From Acanthaster planci (lineage: Eukaryota; Echinodermata; Asteroidea; Valvatida; Acanthasteridae), in the NCBI RefSeq assembly GCF_001949145.1, contig NW_019091451.1, forward strand, positions 533,806-593,805: a stretch of DNA of 60,000 bases, in the 5' to 3' direction. The notes under the pieces were generated by a model. That model worked only from the letters and a program-made list of their open reading frames with translations. It was not told the DNA's origin and searched no databases. Of the stretch, positions 1 to 14,320 are shown one piece after another. How positions within the stretch are numbered: the stretch's first letter is position 1; each line of letters starts with the position of its first letter. A program made the position numbers and the translations under genes.

Positions 1-1
1 A

Positions 2-350
2 GCTGAAGTCAGTGCAACCCTCCAAAACAGTAACGGAGCTGTTGAGAAAATGAAACAGTTTGCAACTAAGGCTTCAAACGCCGTCCCAGAATGCTGTGCA
101 GGGAATCATAGTCTGTGCCGAAAGGGTTGACAAGTTTGTAAAGGTGATTGTAGCTTCTCTTACATGCCACACCATTTATAAAGGGAAAGCTTCATATGAC
201 GATGAGTTTCTTCTGTAGACACTTGTAAAGAAACAAATCGGGTATGAGGCTTTTAACACAGTATGGCATGAGCCATCAACCCATTTGGGAATGACCGATC
301 CCAAGTTCAAAGCCCAAGTGTGGACAACCAAAGTCCCTCAAGCCTCTTTA
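2..350 (+). pseudogene. Possible decayed protein fragment (unrecognised, perhaps transposon-derived)
   Basis: An open frame runs from the window edge (position 2) for about 42 codons to a stop near 130, with a Cys/His-rich end (ECCAGNHSLCRKG). A second open stretch in another frame follows (VDKFVKVIVASLTCHTIYKG...). The Cys/His arrangement recalls zinc-binding segments found in some transposon-encoded proteins, but I cannot name a family. The frame change and stops suggest a dead copy. It could also be chance reading of noncoding DNA. Confidence 0.25.
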
Positions 351-444
351 AAAAAAACAGAGTGTTGTTTGGTCGTTCAGATTTCATTTGATTTTCAATT
401 TTTAGTATGTTTACCAATGAGAGTTTTCATTATCCATCAAATAA

Positions 445-640
445 CAAACACCCCCACCCAAAAAAAGTGAAAGTTCCCAAGTCTGCCAGCAGTCATTTTT
501 CAAGTGACACCCCTCCACTTTCTCGGGCTCTTTGGACAATTTACAAGAGCATTTTTCTCTTTTTTGGCCCTTGGATGGGAGCACCTTAATCTAGGGAGTT
601 GACCCTGGGTCGTATTTACAGAGTTCCACTATTTCTTGGG
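445..640. repeat. Dispersed repeat, copy 1 (partner at 6055-6250)
   Basis: The two segments share a run of similar blocks in the same order and orientation: an ACCC..CCCCA-AAAAGTGA-AGTTCC block, a CATTTTTCAA block, and a final block reading CTAGGGAGTTGACCCTGGG here and CCAGGGAGTTGATCCTAGC in the partner. Divergence between the blocks is high, which points to an old interspersed element. No coding capacity is evident. Confidence 0.5.
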
Positions 641-744
641 CCATACAAACTCCTCTTTTTAGAAAAAACTGTAGGGGTTCTTTTCGAGCACCTCAGCCTG
701 GCAGAGAATTGCCTTGCATTGGGATACTGCATCCCAAAACTATC

Positions 745-1000
745 CACCTAGAGCAGAAAGTACCCCCTCATTGATTGAACGGAGCCAGGTTGGTCGGGAG
801 TGTTCATTTTGCTGGAAGCAACACGACTGTAACGTGCATTTCATGAATCATAATCGTTCGTGGACCAGCAAAAGGCAGTTTCGACCAAAGGAACTTCCGT
901 TGTTAGGAAAATTGTGCCCTCTCTTGGCCCAGCTCATGGCTCACAACACTGACACCAGCTAAAGAAACCTTTTCCATACCTGACTCTGTGAAGGTGAGGT
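745..1000. repeat. Dispersed repeat, copy 1 (partner at 51285-51560)
   Basis: This segment aligns with 51285-51560 in direct orientation. Shared blocks include ACCCCTCATTG-TTGA, AGTGTTCATTTTG-TGG, ACGTGCATTTC, CGACCAAA, TTCCGTTG-TTAGGAAA and CACCCTCTCTTGG-CCAGCTCA. It is a diverged interspersed element of about 250 bp with no visible coding capacity. Confidence 0.55.
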
Positions 1001-2447
1001 TCAAACCAGGAACCACCCTGACTGAGACGTTCATGTGTGTCAGTTCTTTAACCTTCCAATTGGCCCAGAAAAGAAAACATAATCCAAAACCTGCTGAACT
1101 CACAAAGTTACTTTAAGTTCCAAAACTGCAATAATCGGAGCTATTTATCTGCGCATGTAAGACAAATAACAATTTCTTCGTGACATTTCGAAATCTTTTA
1201 TTTCAAGAATACAAATGTATACACGAGTATGTACAGATAACAATGCAATGAAATAAAATACAATGCAGATTAATGAAAGATTTCCTTGTGTTCCAATGTG
1301 TACATGCATGATGTTATGGTACGTGCACCTTAACATAATCTGAATTTCTGTCGGTAACTGATTGGGATAAGTTGGGCCCGTTTCCAATACTCAACTTCAT
1401 CTCCATCTCAGGCTTCATTCCAAGAACCAATCCCCGATTGTGGGCCTGAAGTATTTAAGTTACATTGGATTACTGTAATTTTTGGCTTTCTTGCATCTTA
1501 TTTTGTGGCACTATTACACTGATTACTGCGCTTACAGCTTTAAAGTCAGCTAGTAAAAAAACAGTTGAAGCCTGAGACGGAGCCAAAGTTGAGTATTGGA
1601 AGACGGTCTTGGCGTCACAACAACCTGGTCGAAAAATTTGACACTTGCATTGAGCTCTATGTATAATTAGGTTCACCAACATTCCACCTTATCCAAGTTA
1701 ATGTAAAAAAAAACACTTCAGTCAAGGGTCTCTCGTGCCGATTCAAACATGAGGCAGCCAACTTCACTTACTTCAGTGACCACTTCGTCTTTGAAATGTA
1801 CAAAAAAATCAAGCAAGCAAGCAGCAGTCATTTATTGATATTGAATTGATGCTAATTCATCTCAGGGATGCGTAATAATAGAGATTAGGATGAGTAGAAA
1901 TTGAAATAACATGACCATTCTTGTGTGTGCTGTAACACAAGACAGTTGATTGGTTATAAAGCATGAAAAGTATTCATTTTGAACTTTGTGGACTTGCGAA
2001 AGGTTCACTTTCAGGTTCTTGGGTTGTTTCAGCCATGACTTGACGTAGTAGAAATTGGCAGGCAGGAACGTCTATGAGGTACAGTCGACAGACCCCTTTG
2101 CCAGGCTATTTCTATACACCGAGAATCCTGGCAGCTCAAAAGAGTTCCATGCGGATTATCTGCTATTGCAGCCAACCTGAACTAAAAGTCTGCCCAACAA
2201 AAAGGGATACTGTGTGGACGGTTGAGGGTTTAGCTTGCTTACAACTGACGGCATATTTCAACAGTCCATGTGTGATGTGCTTGACACCAGAACTTATTCA
2301 TTTGCTTCACGTTCCACGTCAACATTTTAAAAGGGGAGGGGAAAGCCATCTTTCTTTACTGGAATTGCAATACGTTTGTGTGAGGTTTCCTGGGTTTTTT
2401 TTACCCAGGGATTTCCCCTTTTTTTCTACCCAGGGGACCGTCACCCT
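1001..2447 (-). other. DPCD 3' flank, probably including its 3' UTR
   Basis: This stretch lies downstream of the DPCD stop codon on the minus strand. The first AATAAA reached on that strand is at 1831-1836 (TTTATT on the plus strand), about 610 bases past the stop, so it is a candidate polyadenylation signal. Open frames of 60-165 codons occur here on both strands but lack recognisable protein features. I see nothing else in the stretch. Confidence 0.35.
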
Positions 2448-5822
<3,375 letters not shown>

Positions 5823-5829
<7 letters not shown>

Positions 5830-5860
5830 TTTCAGCTTCTACGGCAACCACTGACTTTGA
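5823..5860 (-). promoter_or_regulatory. Candidate DPCD proximal promoter elements
   Basis: On the minus strand, a GTTGCC half site (plus-strand GGCAAC at 5843-5848) lies about 15 nt upstream of the ATG. It resembles one half of the RFX X-box that often controls ciliary genes, but the second half is poor. The start codon itself lies in an AAAATGGCG YY1-like motif. These are motif-level observations only. Confidence 0.25.
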
Positions 5861-6054
5861 CAATGGAGGGCGCAATTGCAATCGGCCTCACGCCCCTTGA
5901 GAAAAGTGTAACATCAATTTTCAATGCACAATAATGTGCAAGCCGACATCACCAGGGTTTCTGGGGACAAAAAACAACAAATAAGTTATTGTCTTATCCG
6001 CAATCTGTACATTTCTTTTCAATTTTCAGTGGGTTAGTCAATTCAAATATTAAT

Positions 6055-6250
6055 TATTGGCAAAACCCACTCCCCAAAAAGTGACAGTTCCACAGCCAGC
6101 ACGCAGCCCGCATTTTTCAAATGGAATCCCCCATCTACTTTTGCCGGCACTTAATAACTTTATCAGAACAATTTTCAAACGTAATTTAGCAACGCTGCCC
6201 TTAGCCTGGTTAGTCTCCAACACCAGGGAGTTGATCCTAGCAAACATTTA
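6055..6250. repeat. Dispersed repeat, copy 2 (partner at 445-640)
   Basis: This is the direct-orientation partner of 445-640. Similar sequence (TTTTCAGTGGGTTAGTCAAT, with TTTTAGTGGGTTGACCAAT at about 10094) suggests a third fragment of the same family near 10090-10165. Confidence 0.45.
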
Positions 6251-7320
6251 AACGATCTCATCATTTTTGGGCTCGACATTGTTCTTAATTTTTCCACAAG
6301 AAAATGTTGGGGATTTGAATAACGGTGTGCCGTGGCCCTATTTATGCTGCAAAACACATTTACGCACAAGAAAATCCCGTAGTATCGCATTGAAAACCCT
6401 AAACGGAACGTATTTTTAGAATTTATAGAAATCCTTCATGTCGGAGCTTTGTATATAGAGAGAGTAGCACCAACTTCAGACTTTGGAATTACAATGGCTG
6501 TTCATTATATTTCCAGTACGGTATGCAGCTTTAAGTTCAAGTGCATTGACGCATAATCCACCATTTTGGTTCCAGAGGTACCCACTAGCAGTTGGCATAT
6601 CTCCGGCGCATGTAGGGGTGGTGATTGGACCCCCCCCCCTCGAAAAAAGGTAAATGTTTAAAGGATTAAATTGCCAGGGAATTGTCCACCCATCCTCTCC
6701 ACTGTTGATGGTTTTTCAGACTGCTATTGTTTAGTGCCTAAATTCCTGGCCCCAGCCATGGATATAGCCATCCAGGTCCTGTACTTCGCCGATGGTGGTT
6801 CCAGAACCGAATTTTGGGGGGCAAAAAGGCTTGATTGGGGAAAAAATATTGAAACTTTTTCTGAGTGTATTTTATGGCATCTCTTGCAATTTTTTCTTAA
6901 TGTCTATTTTTATGGCCTCTCTGAGTCAAAGGCTGCATCACGACTAGACTTACCCCTGCATCATTCTCTTTTTTAATTAACGCTGTGAAAAACAGTGCAG
7001 TAGCTGGGATTTTACTAGTGGGGAAGGGGCACAGAGAGTACCAGCATCTTATGGGGGGTACCAGCTTTCAGTGGTGTGGTTTTTTGAGGCGTGTTTCTTA
7101 GCCTTGTTCAAGATCCATTCATCCGGGTTTTTTTTCTTAGTGGGGGACACTTGGGGGCACCGGGGATTTGTGGGGGGCACCTACCCCCAGCACCCCCCCC
7201 CCCCCCNGGGGGGGCCCCTCCCCCCCCCCCCCCCCCCCCCCTCTGCCACTTCAAAGTACCTTCTTCCCTCCCCCCCCCAAAAAAAATCGAAACTACTTAT
7301 GATTAATAACTAAATTTCAT
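6251..7320. other. Noncoding stretch with C/G homopolymers and one ambiguous base
   Basis: No gene is recognised here. A polyC run lies at about 6630-6642. Between about 7185 and 7280 long C runs flank a single n at 7207 and a G run, a pattern typical of unresolved homopolymer sequence. Open frames here (for example 6671-6976 and 7071-7313) have low-complexity or featureless translations. Confidence 0.6.
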
Positions 7321-8018
7321 TTGGAAACCCAAAAATGGAAGAAAAAACTCGCATCTTATGATATATCCTGTTTCTATGTCCGCAAGGTCAGCATGACATA
7401 CAAATTCTTGCATGATTTAGCTCCTCAATACTTAATTCAGCTTGTCTCCGTTAGGCCTCGGAACCGTTACCATCTTCGTAGTTTCAGTGATGGTGTCCTC
7501 CTCAATTATCCATCAGGTCGGGCTAAGGCTACCCTTGGAGATCAAGCAAAGTTGAGTATTGTGCGCCACATCTCTGGAATAAGCGTCCATGTAATATTAG
7601 AAGTGCTACCTGTGTCTTTACTTTTAAATCAATGTTAAAAACATATCTTTTTAAGAAAGCATATTATTAATATCTAGGCTCTGGGTGATTGTTAATTTTG
7701 GTTGTAATTTTGTCGTCTTTAATTTTCTTAGACCTGTCTGGGAGAATCTGGGTGTTCTCTTGGAGAGTGTTTCCAGTTTTCGGGTACAAGGATGAGTCTT
7801 GGATGCACGATGGGTCGTTGGAGGGAGAGTTGGTGCTGACCGCGTGTGGAAGTCCCACCATGTTTGGTTTAAACTTTTAGATCAATCTTAAATTGTGTTT
7901 ATTTTAATTTTTTTTCGGTCTTTGTGAATGGTTGTTCTGATAGGTATTTTTGTAATATTGTTGAACATTTTTTATGAAATGAGCGCTATGTAAATTGAAT
8001 TTAATAATAATAATAATG
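7321..8018 (+). mobile_element. LINE 3' end, truncated and decayed
   Basis: The frame at 7321-7638 reads VSMTYKFLHDLAPQYLIQLV, then RPRNRYHLRSFSDGVLLNYP and SGRAKATLGDQAKL. This is the familiar C-terminal tail of non-LTR reverse-transcriptase proteins (TYKALHGLAPQYL..L, RYHLRSS, GRTKATLGDRAF). The expected FxxAAPxLWNSLP part is disrupted. Downstream, GAGCGCTATGTAAATTGAATTTAA followed by (TAA)n at 8001-8018 is the typical simple-repeat 3' terminus of CR1/L2/Rex-type LINEs. The 5' portion is missing, as usual for a 5'-truncated insertion. Confidence 0.75.
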
Positions 8019-11000
8019 ACTCGTCTCCCTTGGCCAGGGCGCTGGCCCTGGCCCTGGTCCTTCCTCCACGGGTACATGCATGCTCGTTTAATACCTGTAA
8101 TGTAACGCCCCTAGTTGTACAATGGACCAGTCCACATTCTAGAAATTAGGCAGGTACCCGTCCCGTGCCTAGTCATTGCCGTTCACATTTAATGTGCAAA
8201 CACGGTTACCCACAATAAATTGCCATATCGACAACGCCCGGCCGGCCGCACCGTTGGTATTACACGCAACAACACCTGCATGCAACATAACACTCGGCAC
8301 TGTTTGGACCTTGTCTTGGGACTTGGCGTTTCTGTTGTGAAATTTTCATCGATTTGATCATTTCGTAACATTTTTAACAAAAGGAAGAATAACAAGGTAA
8401 GCGTTTGTTGTTGGGAGTAATTATGTTTTCATAATTTAGAATACTTACGCGATAACCGTTTACTGTAGCTGTACAAAATTTTTAATCTAGCCAACTGATC
8501 CGGCATTGCAACAATGCTTTACATGTAGGGCCTAGGCGCTAGGCCTAGGTACATGCATACATGGGCCATCCTTGCCCAGGTTGGACGTTGTCTTCGTTAC
8601 ACTACGACTGACATCCAGGGTAAGTCCTCCTACAATGCGAAATTTTTTTCAATGTTTTTTTATCACATTTTTACAACTCAAATGTCATTCACAATCACAA
8701 CACACAAGTGCCTGGTACTTTTTGTACTTTGTAGTTGTAATTGTATCCCGAATTCCATAAATGCTGTGTTGAAATTACTAAAATACACTGAAATACGCGA
8801 TATACGCCCGCGGACAATGAATTATGCAGGAAATTTGGCAGCTATTACCATAAGCGCCCTGTTCCTAAGTCTACGTTTTCGAAACAACTTGGGACCTACA
8901 TACATAAAAAAGTTGGCGGTGATGTCCTTTTTCGTATCAAAAAGAAAAGAAGGAAAGTCTTTGGTTTTTGAGGGAAATTATGGGGTAATTTGGCAGCATA
9001 AAATGACTCAACGAAGAGCTATGAATGAAGACAAATCCGCGCATGTAGTCTGGTACTTGATCTGGCACCATTAACTTGATTAAAAGTTTCTTTTACGAAA
9101 TTCAGTATATCCACAGTGGCTGGGTCAGGTAACCGGATGTGAAACAAAATGGTGTGATGCGGTCGTCTTTTTCCAAACTTGGGTAAAAAAAATTTGGTTT
9201 TCTGGCCTAAATATCATCAAAATTTACCAAAACCTAGAGCTACTAGGATTAAGGAATGGGTCCTCAAAGTCTGATTGTCAGTTAGTTGGAAAAAGTGGAT
9301 TTCATTTTCTTTATTGTAGGAACAGGGTGCTAATTGTAATGAATGCCAGAAATTTAGTACATCTCCACACTTTCCGGTGAGAATGATCTACATGGATCAA
9401 CACTGCATAATGCAAAAGAGAATCACAAGTTTGCTTCCTCTTTAAAGCTTAATATCCCCTTTCAGCTTTAATCTGATCACTGCCATCCTATTCCGTGGGG
9501 GAGAGCCCCATGGGAAGGTGCCAGATGACTCACATACGTGTATGGTAAATGTTTTGAATGTTAATGACAAACGCGGCATCAGACGCATCCAGTGCCTAGA
9601 TGCCGCAGCATTGCCTTCACAATTATTGGATAGTACACACATGTTCTGGTATACACATGTTTATTTGTTCTGACCATCTGGCTACATGAATACATGTATT
9701 CAGCTTTCAGTCTTCTCCAGGCAATTCAGCGACAGCCCTGCCGCATATGAATGCAGCAATATGATCTGAAGGCGTCCCACATCATCACATGGTGGGACAT
9801 GCACATTATCGGCTTAAGCGGTTGGCACAAACGGCACCTAGTGCCAGAACTGTTCATTAAGCAACAAGATTAATTGCCTTTCATGCACCTACGATAGTGT
9901 TGAGCCAAGTTCCAGACATGTCAACTTGTTTTTGTCAACTGGATGCAGAGAAAACCCATTTAGGGTGCACTCATGTAAATAAATTCCCATCAATGATAAA
10001 TCCTTTTATTTCAAAATTATTTTAAAACTACAACTCTCACAGGTGTCCAAGCTGGACAGCAAAATGATGGTTGACATGTCGTCTTTCATTTTCCTTTCAA
10101 GTTTTAGTGGGTTGACCAATGAATTTTTGAGAAATTCTCACCCAAAGCGGACCACCCCTAAAATAAAGGAATGAAAATTAGCCATTTTGAAAATGCATCC
10201 CTCTGCAAAACGGCTAAATAGTGCCACTTTCAGACCCGATTGCATCCAAATTGCTCAGAATTGGAAGCCCTGAGTCCAGGCCAGAGGTTCAGTGCCATAT
10301 TTCTTTAATTCCCCAATTCCATTGCTCTCAGGACTCTCTGATATAGAATATTTTGAGTGTATAACTTTTATTAATACAAATACATATGGGTAACTTCAGA
10401 AATTAGCGATCCAAAAGTGTGACATTTTCGTGTCCTTGTTACATATGACCTTCGTTATTTGACATGGGAAATATCACCGGAATTGATTTCAAACTGTTAC
10501 TATTTGTTTGGCAGGTAATTTGTATTAATTCATCACTCCTGGAAATTAGAAAATGTGTTCGGAACTTTAAAAAATCACCTGTCAAATGTGACAACGACAC
10601 AAAAAAAAATGGACCGGTAATTTTTGGAATTACCCATATACGGGTATGTATACATGAATTTCAGGATTTCATGAACATTATGCTTAAGCTATGTATGCAC
10701 GTAACCCTAGACCAAGTACATGTACCAGTAAATTACCAAGCTTTACCCGATTGTAAATCTTGAAAATCTGCAACTTGGTCTTCACACTTGCATGTACCAT
10801 ACCCTTGCAAGGCTCGCAAAATTCTAAGAAATATAGTTGCCCTTCGGGTCGGGGGAGTCTAAAATCTGGTTGCCCCAATTTCATTTTCAGTTGCTCGACA
10901 AGGAAGTTTTTTGCCCCACATTGTCTCCAAGCTGTTGGTAATTACAGTCGTTTTCCCAGTTCCAGATCGCTTGAAATAAATACCCACCTTTTTGCTATTG

Positions 11001-11056
11001 CTGTGCAGCATTACACGCTAGGACGACTTCTTTTTGAAAGGTAAAATAGAAGTCTT
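8019..11056. other. Intergenic sequence; possible 5' exons of the G-gamma gene
   Basis: No coding gene is recognised. Two good splice-donor contexts occur on the plus strand, AACAAG|GTAAGC after 8396 and ATCCAGG|GTAAGT after about 8619. Either could end a 5' untranslated exon that splices to the acceptor at 14109. The 173-codon frame at 8553-9074 crosses the second donor and shows no protein family features. Confidence 0.3.
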
Positions 11057-11733
11057 AAGCCCTGTCCGCACTGGACTTTATTTTCTGAGGATTTTACCGA
11101 GCCGATGGGAAAATGAAAAATGGGCAAATTTTACCATCCTCTGCACTTGGACTTTCGATGCAGGGGTTTTTACCGAAACGCGTGGGATAAGTAACCGAGC
11201 TATCACTGTAATGGCACATGAGGGCGCTTTGCGTGACCTTTCGTGTTCACCCTTTGACCCAAGCACGCCCGCACCTTTTACATATACAAACCTTATGGTC
11301 GTAGCAGTTCTTCCGTTGATACATTAGTGGCCCCAAATAAACTTCTGATTGTTTCAGTATTAATATCTGCCATCATTCGAGAGACTCGAGAACACGAAAT
11401 CACTTCACAGCAGAATTAAGCTTCGTGGTGTGTATGTGTATGTATGTCACGTGGACGCTTGCAACGCGCATGCGCGGGGTTCATGTGAGCCTGACCTTGC
11501 CAGTAAACCGGATGTATGCTTCCCTAAGCCGCTTTTACTTACGCACTGTACGCACTGGAGTTTCTGTCTTGGGAATTCTTCCTGGCCAGAAGTTGGCCGG
11601 TCAAAATTCCTGCGCGGCTCGGGAAAAGTAACCGAGAGGAAATGTTTTGGGACGTCCGCACTGGACTTAAAATGGGCAAAGTACCCATCGTCTTGGTAAG
11701 TTTGCCCAAAAAATTCCAGTGTGAACAGGGCTT
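11057..11733. mobile_element. MITE-like element(s) with AAGCCCTGT..CACTGGA terminal inverted repeats
   Basis: The left end AAGCCCTGTCCGCACTGGA (11057-11075) matches the reverse complement of the right end at 11715-11733 in 17 of 19 positions. Further copies of the motif in direct orientation sit inside (about 11544-11560 and 11652-11670), so this may be two nested or adjacent elements. A fragment of the same family in inverted orientation lies at 32386-32415. No transposase is visible, so this is a non-autonomous DNA element by inference. Confidence 0.6.
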
Positions 11734-13740
11734 TACAGTACAAATTTTGTTCCCAGAACATTTCAAGAAAAGGAATTCTGGCCAAATTTCCGATTTGCAC
11801 TTTGGTGTTTGTTGACGGTTTGTCAAAAATCACGGGAGCACAAAAAAATCAAACCCTGAAAAAATTACAGGTCGGTACGGGTAGGTCACTCACCATGCAA
11901 GATTCCATAAACATTTTTCCTAGTTTTGGATCACGCATGCAAGTGAACGTCGTCATGTATGAACGTCGTCAGCTCAACTACAAGGGGGTAATAGATTTTG
12001 TACGTGACGTAATGGGTTTGTCAACTTTGTGGCATGGGGGGATTTATGGTCGATGGCTCGCTAATAATATATAATAAGATAATTTAATTCCCTTTAAAAT
12101 AAGACATGCTTTACTAGAAAATATGCTTGTTACAATTTTTGGCTGAGAAATGGGTTTACTCTTGACTATATTTTAAATGTGTCAAGAAATTTTGGAAGCG
12201 ATCCCGCACTGGCTAAACTTTTGTCAATCCTGTAAGACAAAACTAAAAGCTTCAAATTTGAAAACATTTTTGAAGTTACTCCTGCATACATGTACAAGGT
12301 AGACCTCTGATCCCATTTCATTGGAATTTGAAGATAATTGAGCTGTAATGTGACTGAATATAGTTTTTATGATCCAGAGCAAGGAAAATGATTGAATGTA
12401 GACACGGCTGCGGCCGATGTGTTGTTCATGCTAACGATTCGACCGGACACATTACGGTGCACGATTCGACTGGACATACCATGGTGCACTTACCCCAATA
12501 AGTACAGTTGTGCAACATTAAGGTTTTTTGTGATCCTTTCTCTGTACACGGCAAAAAATGTGTTGCTGAAAACAGGTACTTGCCCGTCGGGCTGGCAGCC
12601 CGGAACATTTAGTTGTCCGACAAAATATTTTGGTTGTCCCGGGACGTCGGACTTCTGATTATGCAAGCCCTGCCTTGTGTTCTAAATTGGTGTTTATGTA
12701 CATATGCATAAAGTACATGTACATGTTTGCATAAGCTGCATTAGGGATTATAGAAGTCCATGCTCAAGTGAAAGTGTGAGGTGTTATTCATGGCTCGTGT
12801 AAATTTGAGTACGTGTACATAACTGCATGTCTGGATGGAGGAAAATGTGGTGTAACTTGTCTCTGCACTCAGAGTTGATTCACTATCTAAATTGACATGT
12901 ACACAAAATTCATGCTGCCGTGCCATCATGCGTGGCAAAGACTAGCACCTCCTAATGATGCCATCCTTGAGGTGTCATCCGCAGTTCGTTATGGAAACCG
13001 GCAATGGTGGCCTCCAAAAGTCACATCCTGTGTTAATTTGAAAGTATAATCTAATTTAACTGGGAACCCAGCCATTGTCGTAATGGTATTTTAATGATGC
13101 TTATTCATTTTAGAATATGAGGCTGCCTGGCTTACATGTATGAACAGAAAAGTATTATTTTTATCCAACGTCCGTGCGGAGGTAGATTTTAATAACCCTA
13201 ACCCCCAAGGGTGTATGTAAAATTATATTGAAATTGGAGGATTTGTGTGAAAGATACTGGTGTTTTTTTATAAAAGATCTGGAGTTTTTTTATGAAATCA
13301 GGCTTCTTTTTATAACCTTTCTGTTTGTAGCCTTTTGTAAACCTTTGATGAAGTGTTTAGGTGTATGTATAATGCTACATTATGCACGCTAACACCGGTT
13401 CAGGTGTTTCAATACGTTCCATTGATTTTCCATATAATTTGCTGAGCTGCACACTTGAACCCTGTCATCTTAAAAAATATATATCTGACAAAACAATAAA
13501 CAGGACAGTAAGCAATGTACAACAGTAGGAGTGGTAATTGTACACTGCTGCATCGTGCTAGTGTTTTGTAGCTTCAAGTTGAGCGAAGACAAGTCTGTAC
13601 CGAGCCATTTGGCTCCTCAGGCAGGTGTTAATCCCCTGTTCCCTCAAGACAACCAAGACAATTTCTATTCATGCAAGTCTTGCCCTCCAGTGGGATGCCA
13701 GTCCATTGGAGGTTGCTCCCCAGCTAGTGCCTGGTACCCA
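11734..13740. other. Intergenic sequence with repeat fragments
   Basis: No gene is recognised. Around 12570-12670 the motif ACTTGCCCGTCGGGC..CCGGGACGTCGGACTTCTGAT..CAAGCCCTG ends like a widespread CAGGGCTTG/CAGGGCTCG-terminated repeat; related fragments lie near 10810-10860 and 38083-38180. A TAACCCTAACCCCCAAGGGTG segment at about 13192-13212 resembles the right end of the element at 13741-13950. Confidence 0.45.
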
Positions 13741-13950
13741 TTAACCCTAACCTTCCCCGACCACACAGGATTAAACAGTAGCTTAGTGTTTAATTCTGTG
13801 GGGATAGGTCTGGTAGGCCCATAACAGCTGGCTTTTGCATTGGGTTTGGCATACCTCAGAAAAACAAAGTCCAACAGCCTCTGTGCACCAAGTCCAACTT
13901 TGTGTGAATGGGGAAGGTTAGGACCAGCAACCCTTGGGGGTTAGGGTTAA
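13741..13950. mobile_element. TTAA-flanked piggyBac-like MITE, about 202 bp
   Basis: The segment is bounded by TTAA-CCCTAACC on the left and GGTTAGGG-TTAA on the right. An inner block CCTAACCTTCCCC on the left is repeated inverted near the right end (GGGGAAGGTTAGG). TTAA flanks and CCCT termini are the hallmark of piggyBac-superfamily elements. No transposase is encoded, so it would be non-autonomous. The assignment rests on termini only. Confidence 0.5.
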
Positions 13951-14066
13951 TGCTCCTGCATGGAAAGAGGCAAGGGTAGAAAGCCCAGTTAAGTCTTGAG
14001 AATTTAAATTGAGTAATGATGTCATTCATCAGGTCTTTGTAACCTACTGAGCAGCTACATCAACTG

Positions 14067-14109
14067 CATCTTTTTTTCTCTTTCTCTTTCGCTTTCTCAT
14101 CCTGTGCAG
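14067..14109 (+). promoter_or_regulatory. Splice acceptor upstream of G-gamma coding exon
   Basis: A long pyrimidine tract (TCTTTTTTTCTCTTTCTC and onward) runs into CATCCTGTGCAG. The exon then starts ATCATCCAAG directly before the ATG. Confidence 0.75.
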
Positions 14110-14320
14110 ATCATCCAAGATGTCCAACATAGCCACCCTCAGGAAGACGGTCGAGCAGCTCCGACGGGAGGTCAACATTGAGCGCACCCGGGTCTCCCAG
14201 GCCGGGGCCGACCTGCGGGACTACTGCGAGAAGAACTGCCACGACGACATGCTCTTGACTGGCATCCCGCCCAGTGGCGAGAACGTCTACAAGGACAAGA
14301 GCAAGTGTGCGATACTGTAG
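14110..14320 (+). CDS. Heterotrimeric G-protein gamma subunit (CDS from 14120)
   Basis: The ATG at 14120 opens a 66-residue protein, within the usual 65-75 residues of G-gamma subunits. It begins MSNIATLRKTVEQLRREVNI, an amphipathic helix that in the family forms a coiled coil with G-beta. It continues with ERTRVSQAGADLRDYC and ..DDMLLTGIPPSGEN, and ends KCAIL. CAIL is a CaaX box with terminal leucine, which in this family directs geranylgeranylation of the cysteine (C63) and membrane attachment. The function is to form the obligate beta-gamma dimer downstream of G-protein-coupled receptors. The conserved Asn-Pro-Phe near the C terminus reads Asn-Val-Tyr (55-57) here. A strong splice acceptor (pyrimidine tract, then TGTGCAG) ends at 14109, 10 nt before the ATG, so an upstream 5' UTR exon is expected. 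The coding region has no intron. Orthology to a particular vertebrate GNG gene cannot be assigned. Confidence 0.9.

Noticed and set aside
8553-9074. 173-codon open frame
   Set aside because: It crosses a strong splice donor, has no domain, repeat or codon bias I can recognise, and lies in AT-rich intergenic sequence.
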